From assembly GCA_036426205.1 (NCBI GenBank), contig CM071569.1:2198354-2262353 (forward strand): a DNA stretch of 64,000 bases, given 5' to 3'. The stretch comes from Ascaphus truei (taxonomy: Eukaryota; Chordata; Amphibia; Anura; Ascaphidae). The translations under genes and the position numbers were made by a program. The notes beneath the pieces are model-generated. The model had not been told where the DNA came from, searched no databases, and was given only the letters and a program-made list of their open reading frames with translations. How positions within the stretch are numbered: position 1 is the first letter of the stretch; every line of letters begins with the position of its first letter. This document shows positions 24,101 to 37,000 of this stretch, piece by piece.

Positions 24101-27100
24101 TCCCCTTTAATATGTGCATCAATACAATCCACACAACGATAAGTAATTATCTAAGTTGCCAATGTTCGGGGAAGATTCGGCTCGGGGGTTCACTAAATGG
24201 CTGTCAGTGCAGCAGGAGAGAACCAAAGATGCAAAGTTCTGTGGGGAAGATCATGTGACCAGGCAGTCACAAGATACAATTGGTGCACTGCTAGAGAGAG
24301 AGAGGGCAGGGCTCAAAAAGGGGTTTATGGTCAGGTACCATATAATATGTCCCCATAGTCTATGATTGGCATTAGCATCTACTGTGCGATGCACTTTCTG
24401 ATCAGCGGGGTTAGGGAAAATTTGTTTCTATAAAGAACACGTCGTTTGGCATAGGATGTCAGGATATCAATTTGCAACCCAAAAGTTAAATGGGAGTCAA
24501 ACCATATGCCCAGATATTTAAAACTAGTGACAAGGGCTTGAATGGTGTTTCAAATTGGTTCTGATCTGAAGCTTTGTCATTGGAAGCTTTAGAAATTTAG
24601 CCATTGTTCCAAATACCATAGTTACAGTTTTGTCAGTGTTTAAAAAATAACTTGTTTTGGGAAATCCAGTGTTCCAGTCTTAAAAAATCAGATTGAAGTA
24701 CATATTCAAGGTCAGAGACGCTAGGGCGGTGTGCATATAATATTTAATGAAGACTGAAAAGTGTAGGGGCCCCAGAACAGAGCCTTCTGGGACACCACAG
24801 GTGATATCCAAGGGGTTGGCGGTAGAGCCCGAGATAGACATATTGGGAATCTACCTGATAGGAATGAAACCAGTTAAAAGCGTGTTCCCCCTATTCCAGA
24901 TATTATCCCTTAGCACGCTGGTTCTGTGCAGAGGGGAGCAGGTCTTGGAGAACCCCTTCAGGTGTCCTCCTTCCGGGCGACGCAGATGTAGACTGAATGG
25001 GTTCAGATTGAATGCAGCTGTGGTTTCAGAGTCCTTTGTCCTCCTGGGTCATTAACATTCCAGAGGTTGGGGCTGACCAAACACATAGCAGTAAACAAAC
25101 GCAGATATTAACCCCCATCAAGCTGGTTCTGTGCAGAGGGGAGCACCTCCTGGGGAACCCTCTCAGGCTTCCGCCCCTGGGGAGACAAGTTGTTATCAAT
25201 TGTTGAGTAAATAATATAAGAGTATTCCCCTTCCAATTTCCTGCATAACTCTTATACTACACTTAATATATACACTTATAATATGAACATCATATATGCA
25301 CACTATTAAAGCAGCAGTCCAAGCTGAGTCCAAGAAAGAGAGGCATTATTTCCATGTCAGTTTCTCTATTTGATTGCTGCATGGAGTCTGAGTTAGGTGA
25401 GCTATAAGTAGTAACTAGCATAGTAGGTTATATCTCCTGCATAACTCTTATACTACACTCAGGGCCGCAAACAGAGTTCCCGGGGCCCAGGACTAGAGTT
25501 ACAGTATGACTGGGCCTCCCCTCCATCGGCGTTATTGCGAGCCCCCCATTCCACACGTCACAAGCCCCCTCTATTTCCCCCTCCCCTCTTCCCATGTATT
25601 TCTCCCCACTCACCTCGCATGTATTTCTCTCCCCTGCGTCTCACTTTTACTTCCTCTTTTCCTCACTCCCCCCCCACCTTCCATCAATTACCCCACTCTT
25701 GCTTAATCCCCCCCACCACAAAATACATACCAAAAAAACCCACCCCCAATACATATACAAAATACACCCACCCACCCCCAATACCCCATTAAGGGGAAAA
25801 ATTAATTCCTTCCTGACTCCAGGGATTAATCCGATTGCCAATTCTTGGAGTCAGGAAGGAATTAATTTTTCCCCTTAATGGGGTTTTTTTGTTTGCCTTC
25901 CTCTGGATCAATGAGTAAGTATAGATATAGGATAAAGTATCTGTTGTCTAAATTTAGCATAGGTTGAACTTGATGGACGTACGTCTTTTTTCAACCTCAT
26001 CTACTATGTAACTATATACTGTATACTATGTAACTATGTAACTATGTAACTATGTCAATACTTGTTATCTTCAAAGTGCCTGTAGCCCTGTTTCCTAGTG
26101 AACACAGACCGCTACCGTATGCTGTATGACCTGGGAATGCCTCCCTACACCGGAGCTCCGTCTCTTTCCTCCTCCCGCTAGCTCTGACCAACGTGCGCGT
26201 CCTTCGACCCAGTTAACTCCCGTCCTACCGCCTGATTGGTTCTCGCGCGTCACGGGGTTCCGCGGGGCTTTGGCAACTATGCCTGCGCATGCGCAACCTC
26301 CTGCCCCGCTGGTCCTGCGCCTGCACCAACCTTCAACATGGCGGCGCCCTCTATGCGGAACTTCCGATATCGGGGCATTCCCATGCACTGCGGCATCTCC
26401 CACCCCACAACAACAACAATGGCCGAGGGGAGCCTGGCTACATCCTCCCCCCTGTGGATTCCAACGATCCCGCTTGGATGATACCTTCTAACTGGTACAA
26501 CGTTTATATAATGAAAAACGCATAACATACCACATTCTCTCCATTCTAAATAAGATTGTACATTTCGCTAAACATCCCGATCACCGGTTTTACTCGATTG
26601 CGAGCCCACTGCTGAGCCTCATAGTGGGGTGCCCCAAACTGATCATATGTCATCCTCATTGGAGGTTGCCCATTCCTTTGGCTTCGTCTTAACTGTTGCT
26701 CGGTCACTCCCTCGGGAGAATGACTATCTTGGTCTTGAGGCTCAAGTTCTTCCCTTGCATGGATTACAGTCTCTATATGATCATTACTCGGTACAAAGCA
26801 TAAACTCAGCGGGTCCAATGATGAATTTTCCAGAGCCACCCCATGGGGCGTGTGCTCCCCGAGCCCTTTACCCGTAGCTCCACCGGGAGGTGCTCTCTGT
26901 TGAGGGCCCCTTTGAGAGGTTCCCTCTTGTGGATCTTCCTGAAGTACTGTGCTACCGGTCCCAGGATGGTTCCCTCCCAGTGTCATCTCACCATCCAATG
27001 AGGATGCAGGCCACTCCAAATCTCCCTCTTCGATTCGTGGAATAGGGAGCAAATGATTTCGGTGCCATGTCTTCACCCGACCCTCCGAGTCCTTAATACG

Positions 27101-30100
27101 ATAAACCGGAAGACCAGGCATCTGTGATGCTACCTCGTACACTCGCTCTCTCCATCGGTCAGCCAATTTATGTTTCCCCGGTACTCCCAGATTACGGAGA
27201 AGCACGGCGTCTCCCGGTTTAATGTCTCTGTGTTTGACTTTGTGATCATAACGCCGTTTGTTTCCGGCGTTCAGCTTTTCTGTAGATTTCTCTGCCTGCA
27301 GGTAGGCCCGTTGCAGATTCTCTTGTAGTCTCTGTACATATCGGAAATGAGTGGTATTATGCACCCCATCAGTGGAGACTCTCAAATATATGTCCACAAG
27401 AAGTCGGGCTTCTCGACCAAACATCAGAAAGTATGGGGAAAACCCAGTGGAATCGTGTCAAGTGCAATTGTAAGCGTGCACTAATGTTTCCACATGGCGA
27501 CTCCACTCAGCTTTTTCTACTCCCGTTAACGTACCCAGCATGTCCAGCAACGTGCGGTTGAATTGTTCGGGCAGTGCATCCCCGTCTGGGTGATATGGGG
27601 TAGTTCGGGATTTAGTGATGTGTAAGATTTTTAGTAGTTCTCTTATCAATTTGCTTTCAAAGTCTCGACCTTGATCGGAATGTAGTCATTGGGGAAGTCC
27701 GTAATGCATGAAGTACTATTCCCAGTGCATCAGCCCCAATGTTCAAGGGACCTGGTTTATATTTCAGGGTGATATTGTAGTTGATTAGGGCGGCCAGCCA
27801 GCGGTGTCCGGCCGCGACGAGTTTGGCTGAGGTCATGATATAGGTGAGCGGATTGTTGTCAGTACGCACCTCGAACGACACCCTGTAAAGGTAATCATGA
27901 AGTTTGTCTACGATGGCCCACTTAAGGGCCAAGAACTCGAGCTTGTGCACTGGGTAGTTCTGTTCACTGATTGTAAGGCTGCGGCTGATATAAGCTACGG
28001 GTCGCAGCCCTTCTGGATACTTTTGATGTAACACCGCCCCTAATCCGCCTAGGCTAGTATCCACATGTAGTTTATACGGTTGTTCGGGGTCTGCATAGGC
28101 CAACACGGGGGCCGCGGTCAAATTCTATTTCAGGTCCACAAAGGCTTGCTCGCACTCTATCGTCCATTTGTCCCCGAAGGGCTGTCGGGCAGGCGTGGCC
28201 TTCCGGCCGGTGTCTTCAGGATGTATTTTGAGAAGACAGTTAAGGGCTTTGGCCCGTCGGGAATATCCCTCCACAAACCGCCGGTAGTACCCACAGAATC
28301 CCAGGAATGACCGCAACTCCACCACATTGTCAGGTTGGGGCCAATTTACGACGGCTTCTATTTTGGCGGGATCAGTGGCAATCCCCTCCGCGGACACTAT
28401 GTGCCCCACGTAAGTCACCGACGTCCTACAGAAGCGGCATTTATCCAGGGAGAGCTCATGTCCTTATTGAGCTAATCGGTCCAGCACTTTCAGGATCCAG
28501 GCCTCGTGTTCCTCCAGGGTTTGCCCGAAGACTATGATGTCTTCCAAATACACTAGGCACTCTCGGGGATTCAAGTCACCTAAAGTCTTCTCCATTATCC
28601 GCTGGAAGGTGGCGGGGGCACCACATATACCTTGGGGCATGCGGGTGAATTGGTGGAATCCCAGTGGACAAATGAACGCTGTTTTCTCTTGGTCCTCGGG
28701 GCTCATGGGTACCTGGTAGTAGCCAGACCGGAGGTCCAGTACACTGAACCATTTGCTTCCATGGAAGGCATTCAGGATTTCCTCTATGCGGAGAAGATTA
28801 TACTGGTCCGGCACCATCCGATTGTTCAGTGTCCGGTAATCTACACATAACCTCACGGTCCCATTCTTCTTTCTCACTACTACTATTGGTGAAGCGTAAG
28901 GGCTTCGTGACTTCGTGACGGTTCCGGCTTCTTCCATCTCTTGAAGGACGGTCCGTACATCATCTACGTCTCTAGTAGCGAGCCGACGGGAAAGTTCTCT
29001 GAATGGCTTTGTATCACTCATCCAAATAGTGTGTTGGGCACTGTGGCTGCACCCCACATCCATCTCTCCGGTTGAGAATACTCCTCGTCTCTTCCAGCTG
29101 AACTCGCAGCCTCTCCTTCCATGCTTCTGACAATCCAGACGAGCCGAAGTCGAAGTCTAGGTTTGAGCCGGGACATTACACTCGGGTAGCATTTACTTGC
29201 ACTGCCTCATCTACCGAGCTGACGGGATAAATTCTCCCTATTCTCTGTCCCGCGTCGATGGCCATGGGAAATGGTGAAAGATTCTGGACCATCACATAAA
29301 TCCGATGGGGAATGACGGTCGGCCAATCCCGGAATTCAGGTACCAGCCGGTATCCTCGGCGTACGTGTTCTTCTGGCGTGCTTTCTAGGGAAAAGAGCTG
29401 CTCCTCGTCTACCCGTTCAGCGTATGCGCACCAGGCGGGCACCCTCTGTGTCTCCCCTGGTAAGAGTCTGGTCAGCCCTGCTCGGCCGCAGAACAACAGT
29501 CCATAGTCCTCCAAGGGTGTCGAAGGGGAATCCGGATTCGCCTGGACAAGCTGCAGTTGTAGGCTGGACATGGGCAACTCATTGGTTTCTTGTAGATAGG
29601 CCCGGGTTTATCCGGGGGATCTTCCTTCTTCTCAGTACCCCCTTTGGACTTGGGGTTGCTGGCTGCTTTAACTTTCTGGGGGGAGTGAAGCATTAGATGC
29701 GTTTCGTGCTCTTTGACTTGCTGTAATAGTTTGATAAACGAGGGGGGAGGCCCTCGAGTGTGGTTATCGCGGATCATGTTCGCGATAGGATGACTAGGAC
29801 TGGATCCCTGTAGGTATTGTTTGCCGAGGTATTCATCCATCTGTGAGGCTGTCACGTACTTATGGTGTAGCAGGGGACCTAATGAAATTTGCACGTGGTG
29901 GATGTAGGCAGATAAGTCTTCTCCATCTTTTTGGTTGATGGCATAGTATTTGGCCCACAAGGCCCCATCATCCTCGGTCGCGCTGTTGGCCTCGACTAGG
30001 AACTCGATCATCATCCGAGAGGTCAGGTCGGGATACTGTTCTCGGTGAATGCTGATCAGGGTGGACGCCAGGGGTCTCAAGCACTCCATGAGGTGTTGAC

Positions 30101-33100
30101 GTTTCACGACGTCCGTACAAGACCATTGTTCCAAAACCCCCCGAGTGTGCTCCTTCCAGGGGTCTATCCCATCTTCCCCTGTGGGTACAGGCAGAGTCCC
30201 AGAGAAGGCCTTCAATTTCCTGTAGTTCTGGGAATGCGTGGCCAGGGTGAGCGCTTCTACTAACGGAGGTAAACTGGGTGGGGTGGTTAGCCGGTCTACC
30301 TTATCATTTCATTTCTGCAGCATGTCACTACGCAACCCCGCTTCTTCTGATACGCTAGACCCTGGATAGCTAAATCCCGACTGACAGCTGCCCGCTTCGC
30401 TAGCGGGGTAGTGCGCAGAGGTGAGAGTAGGGCAGTCGTCACCCAGTCCCTCCACAGGGGGGTCTCGGAGTGGGTAGACAAAGGGGCTTCCGCCGGGCGG
30501 GGAGTTGGGAAGCTGCAGGTATTGAGGGACTGCAGGTTCGAGGACTACTAGATCTCGCCGGCAATCTACTAGCAATGTGTTCCACTTAGCGTCTTGGTCT
30601 ATGAGAACATCTACTAGGCGGGCTTTGGCAAAACCAGGTAGTTGTCGTAGGGCCGTTTGCAATGTCTCTAATGGTAGGGCCATGGGTACTTGGGTAACAG
30701 CCACCACGCGGCGGGCTGGCGTTTGCATTTGCCGCGCCCAGTCGTGCACTCTCTGACGCGAGGGAAGGGCCATGATGGCAGTAGGTGTTTACTCGAGGGG
30801 CACCCCAGGTCTAAGCTCTCAGCAGCGCCTCCAAATGTAGCCCTGTTTCCTAGTGAACACAGACTGCTACCGTATGCTGTATGACCTGTAGGCTCACAGG
30901 GCCTAAGCCTCTGCCACGGAGAGCCTGGGGCACGCGTAGTAAGACTCGCAATAACTGATACTTGGTGCAGCGCCTCCACCTGCGACAGCCTCCGCCAGAG
31001 GGGGAGTGGTTCTTCGCAGGACACTTATGTACATCAACACACACAGCAATATAACCAGCCAAATGACTTTACTAGCATGAACGGGGTTGCGTGGTTCTCT
31101 CGCATCAACAGGTGTCCCTCCCTAGAGGAAACACTATCTAAGGCGTCTCGCAGGACGCTCACTTCCCTCCTTCACCGGGTGATCCCACCCCGTGTCCAGT
31201 TCCCCAGTCCAATATATTCCCGCCCCCACCCTCAAGTGAGATACTAGGCCTATATGTGTGACTGCGCTGCCACGGTGTCCTGAATAAGTGATGCTATAGT
31301 TGGTGCACTTGTGGTTTACCTGCCGGGCACTCCAGTACCCGGTCCTGCAACGATCTTCACAAAGGATCAGTGGGGCCGAGGTGACGTCGGCCGTAGGCGT
31401 CCAGGGCGATCCCACCCAGACACGCGGCAGCACGGCAGCAGAGTCTGAGCCCAGACATCCTGCTGGATAGGCAATGTCTCTGTTAGCGATCACGTAACAC
31501 AGTAAGGGAACTGGAACCTACTGTCGCGGCCGAGCTGAGTCTAACACTTACCCGGTCTCGGCCGCGACAGATATCGGGCGCGCGCCGAGGTATCCCATGC
31601 GCGCGCCGGAGCCTTGGAGGATCGGTCCTCCGATCGAGGCATCCCCCTCCCCTCTCCGGGTCCCCCGGAACCCCCCACCGCAATCCCCCACATTAGAGCA
31701 ACCCTGGGCTCCCTTGGGGAGCCCTGGGCACGCGCGCCATGCGCGCACGCTCCCGATGAAGCGTGACCGCGCATCGATGACGCGCGGCACGCTGAGGGAA
31801 AAAATGAAAAAAACGGAACTCCACGCGGCTTGTGGCTCCAGCCGCTTTAGACTAAGCTGCGCTGTCACTGTATCTAGGGCCAGCCCCTATCTCTGCTCCA
31901 CTTCTACTGGGGCTCGGGGTCTAACTGGGCCTGGGGTATAAGGCCTAGGTAGGGGTGGAATGCCTCCCTACACCGGAGCTCCGTCCTCTTCCTCCTCCGA
32001 CGCTTAGCTCTGACCACACACGTGCTGGCGCCCTTCGACCACAGTTAACTCCCTTCCTACCGCCTGATGGTTCTCGCGCGTCAGGGGTTCCGCGGGGCTT
32101 TGCGGCAACTATGCCTGCGCATGTGCAACTCCTGCCCGCGGTCCTGCGCCTGCGCCAACCTTCAACATGCGGCGCCCTCTACGCGAACTTCCGATATCTG
32201 AGCGTTCCCATGCACTGCGGCATCTCCCACCCCACAACAACAACAACAATGGCCGAGGGGAGCCTGGCTACATGCCAAATAGTGGTTCAAAGCACAAGGT
32301 GACTGCATGAATACGTGTGAAATGAACTGTATCTTAATCATTGTATAGAATTGGATAATGAGTCGTAGGAGCATAATTACCTTACAGTAAGTATTGTAAT
32401 TTAGTCATAGAGATCAACGCCTTATCTGATGTGTTTGTACCGATGGATTATAAAGAGCAGGAGTGGCCAACTCCAGTCCTCAAGGGCCACCAACAGGTCC
32501 GGTTTTAAGGATAACCCAGCTTCAGTGGCTCAATTGAAGGTTGAGCCACTGATTGAGCCATCTGTGCTAAAGCAATTATATCCTTAAAACCTGACCTGTT
32601 GGTGGCCCTTGAGGACTGGGGTTGGCCACCCCTGCTATAGTGACATGTAATTACTGGACAAAGTCGTTGATTATTTATCTCTGTAGCTCTTGCAATAAGA
32701 AGGGCGGAGTACGCAGAGGGCAGTGAGCAGGCTGGGACTCTGAGCGGTACTGGACTGTCCCAGCAATAAATGTATTAAGTGAAGCAGATAACCTCATTCA
32801 GTTCTGCGTTGCCTCGCTGTTTCCCTGCAGCACTGATGGAGCTATAGCTTTAAAGATCTTATACTGTGCAGTATGTAGAACTGATAATACGTATGGCTAC
32901 CAGCTGCTCGGTGAGCAAGTCTATTTATATTGCACCTGCTTTAGGAAAAGCAGCAGATGTCAGGGTTTGCTTCAATATTTTCCATCTACAGTTGGGTTGG
33001 GCAGGAATATGTCCGTATATAACCCAGCCATCCCCCAAATCTAATATTAACCTTCCTAGGTAATTAGGGGAGGTCCTATTTGCTCTGTTTGCGTTGCTGA

Positions 33101-33984
33101 CGGTGGCTCAGGTGGGAGGTCAGTAAGCTGTAGCTACACGGGCATTAAACATAGTGGGTTCTTATCCCCGTTATACTGGATACTCTAAGTCAGGGGCGGC
33201 CAACTCCAGACCTCAAGGGCCACCAACAGGTCAGGTCTTCAGGATACCCTGCTTCAGCACAGGTGGCTCAATCGTGGCTCAGTCTTTGACTGAGCCACCT
33301 GTGCTGAAGCAGGGATATCCAGAAAACCTGACCTGTTGGTAGCCCTTGAGAACTGGAGTTGGTCACCTAACTAAAACATTAAATGCTACAGAAGGTGTTA
33401 ATGGTTGAGTACTTTCAATTTAATAGGAAATCCTATATATATTCTATATATATAATATATATATATATATGTTTTGCTAAGTGGGACTGTTATTTTTAAC
33501 TCTCTTGCTCCAGAAAGGTATGTTATGTATTGCAGACCCCTGTTACAGGGGAAGGGGATACGGAGGTAGCCAAATACCTGAAAGCTGAGGAGCCGTTGAC
33601 TTGTTTATTTGGTTGGTGGATTTTTCTCCTTTGTTAGAATTGCCGAACCTTCTTTTGCGTACGTAACAAATATTACGGTATTCTTACCATGCCGATTATA
33701 ATATATATACAGCTGGGACTGCTGGGGTGTAGACTGCTTGCCTTGAGAATTCTGCACTAAAACCCATCCCACGCTGCGAGGTTCCTGGGGCCAGACTAAT
33801 GGCCCATCGGATTAACACAGCGGGGGTCCCTGCATGTGAATGGAACTCACACTGTGTGTATCCTCCCAGGCTGGGGGGTCCCATTCACATGCAGAGACCC
33901 CCCGCTGGGTTAATCCGATGGGCCATTACAGCCTGCTGTGGGGCCATCTCACCAGTTACTGCGAGATGGTCACAGATTTTCCTA

Positions 33985-34023
<39 letters not shown>

Positions 34024-37000
34024 CGTGTGTGTGTTCGTGTTCTCTTTATTTTATATGTGTAACAAAGGCTGATAACCTCTGCAATAATAAGATCTCTTTT
34101 AACATCAGAGCGGCTCAGTGAGTAAAGACGCTGTCTCTGATAACAAGGACAGTGAGTTTTCAGCAGGGAAACCTGGTTCAATTCTCGGTGTCGGCTCCTT
34201 TTGACCTTGTGCAAATCACTTTATCTCCCTGTGACCCAGGCACCAAAAACATCGAATGTAAGCTCCGCGGGGCAGGAACTGTGTCTGTAAAAATTCTGTG
34301 CTGCACCATGCACTATACTGTAATTGTGACATGCTTTGATACCAATTGGGAGTAAATCTGTGCAGCTCTGCCCTTAAAGCAGCCAGTTCCACTAACGAAT
34401 CCCCTTTTACATGATTGCACCTGTGGAGTCTTCCATAGCTGAACCACACTGATTTCCTCTTGGGACCCCCCCCCCCCTGTTTTGTATTCCCGTGTGTGAG
34501 ATATAAGCCTGGTAATTTCAGTGGTCTCACAGAAAGCGGATGGTTCACGTAGTTGAAAATAGCACGCTTCAGCTCAGAGGTATCGCCAGTTTCCATCCTG
34601 TCAAAAATAAATAATGGAAGGTAAAAAAATATGAGTAGGGAGCCTTGTTGCTTTGAAAGATCAGGTATGAAATATTAGGAAAGCTGATATGAGTAATCAA
34701 AACGTTGTCAACCCAGGTCCTTATTGTCCAGGATGATCAGGGGTTGCCACCACTCCGGATTTGACCAGGACACGACGGGTTTTGGGCACTTACCTCCGGG
34801 CTACGGGTTCAGCTTCTTAATCTCCGGGTGGCGGCGGGGCGCGGTGCCGTCTCTGGCATTCTCCTGCATCGCCAGCTGCCGTGACAACGGGAAGCCACGT
34901 GATGTTGCAGCGTCACGTGGCGCACGTTGCCATGACAACGGGACAGTACGTGTCGTCACGTTACCATGGCAACTTGCCGCCGAGTAACGTCACGTAGCGT
35001 CCCGTTGCGTCCCGTTGTCATGGCAATGCAGCGTCATTTGATGCCGCGCAGCCATGTTCATTGGAGGTGTAGGAGGATGCCGGGAGACGCCGCTGCAGGT
35101 GAGAGAGAAAATCTTTTCCATTTTTCTCCGGGATGGCCTTCAGTAGAAGGTGGCAACCCTGAGGATGATGTGTGTCTGGTCTGGAGTGGTAATAAGAATA
35201 AACCAGGATTTGAGGCAGAAGTCCTCTTCGTACCCCCCTGCACGTTATTGGGGGATAATCATGTATTACAGTACTGCTGTCGTCCTACATTTCCTTGGTG
35301 GAAGAGAAATTTTATTTAAGACAGCGGCTTTTGTCTCTTCCAAGATGGCCACCAGTTCTGCTTCCTGCTGGTGAGCCAATCAGGAACAGTAACTACATAA
35401 GACACGTTACAGATTGGCTGCAGCTTCCTGTCCCTAGTTTCTGGAAGTGTCTCGGCATTGGAGGTTGGTGGGGGGGGGGGGGGGGGGGGGGGGGAGAGGG
35501 GTGTTTCCTGAACTAGAAGGTTCTCATTGGTAAGTAGGGTTGCCAGGTGTCCAGTATGGAACCGGACTGTCCTGTATTTGGACACACTGTCCTGTAAAAA
35601 ATGAAAGGTAATACTGGACATGTACGTGTGTACCGACATTACCTCTTTGGACATAGTGATTTGACCAGCTTAGGGGGCCGTAAGATTTCCCCGAGCAGGG
35701 AGAGATCTGGGCTGTTGCTAGGGGGCTGGACAGCTTCCTCCATACTGATTGGCTGCATTACCCAGCAGCAGCCAATCAGGAAGGCTCCTTAAACCTGGAG
35801 GAAACAGCATGGAGTGGTGAGAGGTGTGTGTCTCTCTGTCTGTCTCAAGCGCGTCGCACCTTTTACCATTGTGTCCAATATTTTTGGAGAAGACACCTGG
35901 CAACCCTATCCAATGGTAAGTCAGGATTTTCCCATTCAGAGGGGAGTCCCTGAACAACCCGGGATCGCTGGTTCAATGGTACAGTCCAACAGTCCAATGA
36001 AGTGAAAGCACTCGCATTTTCTACCATTTTAATAACTATTGGGCAATGTATTCTACATGTGAAGTTCAGGCTCAGAACAGTGGGCACAAAACAATATAAA
36101 ATATCATAGGATAGGTACAAAATACTTATTTTATTAGGGACTGAGTTGTAGATTAAAGGGGATTAATCCCATAGTATTAGGCTAGTTATCAAGATAAGTG
36201 GTAAGTGAATGAAGCCGGTCAGATCACTATGTCCAGAGAGGTCATTCCGGACACATACATGTCCAGTATTACCTCTACATTTTTACTGTCTCTCCAAATA
36301 CAGGACAGTCCAGTTCAATACTGGACACCTGGCAACCCTCATTCAGTGGGCACAAAATAATATAAAATATCATAGTATAGGTACAATATACTTCTTTTAT
36401 TAGGGGCTGAGTTGCAGATTAAAGGGGACGTATTAGACGAGTTATCCGGATGAGAAGTGTGTAAGAAGATGAGTAAGTGAATGAAGCAGGTTTTTAATGT
36501 GGATAACAAGGGATTGTCTTTGCAGTATTATGATATTGTACAGAAGAGCAAGGAGAGGCGACGAAGCCTACAGAGTTATATTACAACATTGTACCCTCTA
36601 TCTTGACAAACGCGAAGAGACGTGTTTGGGAAACTGAAGCGCTTTGTCTTGCGTGTGTATTCAGTGAAGGCGAGGGGATGTTGGCAGGATATTGCTGGTA
36701 ACTGAGACCTTCCTTAAATTTATCGGTAACTAGTGCTGAGAGATTAACGAAATAGCCCCCGTGACTGAAAAGAGAATAAAAAGCCTGTTAGCCATTTCTT
36801 TAAACCCCCTTTTTAATATCGCCATAGGTATGTTTTTAGCCTAATAAATCCGAGTTCTATCTTTGTTTCTGAAATGAGTGGAGTTTTATGCATTTTCTTT
36901 AAATAACCTTTTTTTGTTCTTGCCTGTTACTGATAAGATCTCTTCGACTCCGAAAATCAACGATTTGTAACTCGTAGAAAATGGTAAATTAACTTTGCAA

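Larger units (their letters stand above)
26081..32272 (-). mobile_element. Ty3/gypsy LTR retrotransposon with PNMA-like Gag, defective
   Basis: On the minus strand: 5' LTR (32272-30836), primer-site-like TGG start 2 nt inside it, gag, truncated protease-linker, reverse transcriptase, RNase H, partial integrase, a purine-rich tract (26443-26456) and 3' LTR (26442-26081). LTRs begin TGTAGCC and end GGCTACA, and the 4-bp TGCC flanks both ends (26077-26080, 32273-32276), fitting Ty3/gypsy integration. RT-RNase H-integrase order and a GPY/F-like integrase tail support the class; no envelope frame. Premature stops, frameshifts and missing zinc knuckle, protease active site and integrase N terminus show that it is inactive. 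It lies antisense in b4galt4 intron 4. Confidence 0.9.

Noticed and set aside
31483..31941. Overlapping 66-114-codon open frames on both strands
   Set aside because: They lie in the GC-rich centre of an LTR; no recognisable domain.
34105..34200. tRNA gene
   Set aside because: A and B boxes are present but the cloverleaf is not convincing, and the same sequence with a common body recurs at 4187-4412: a SINE head.
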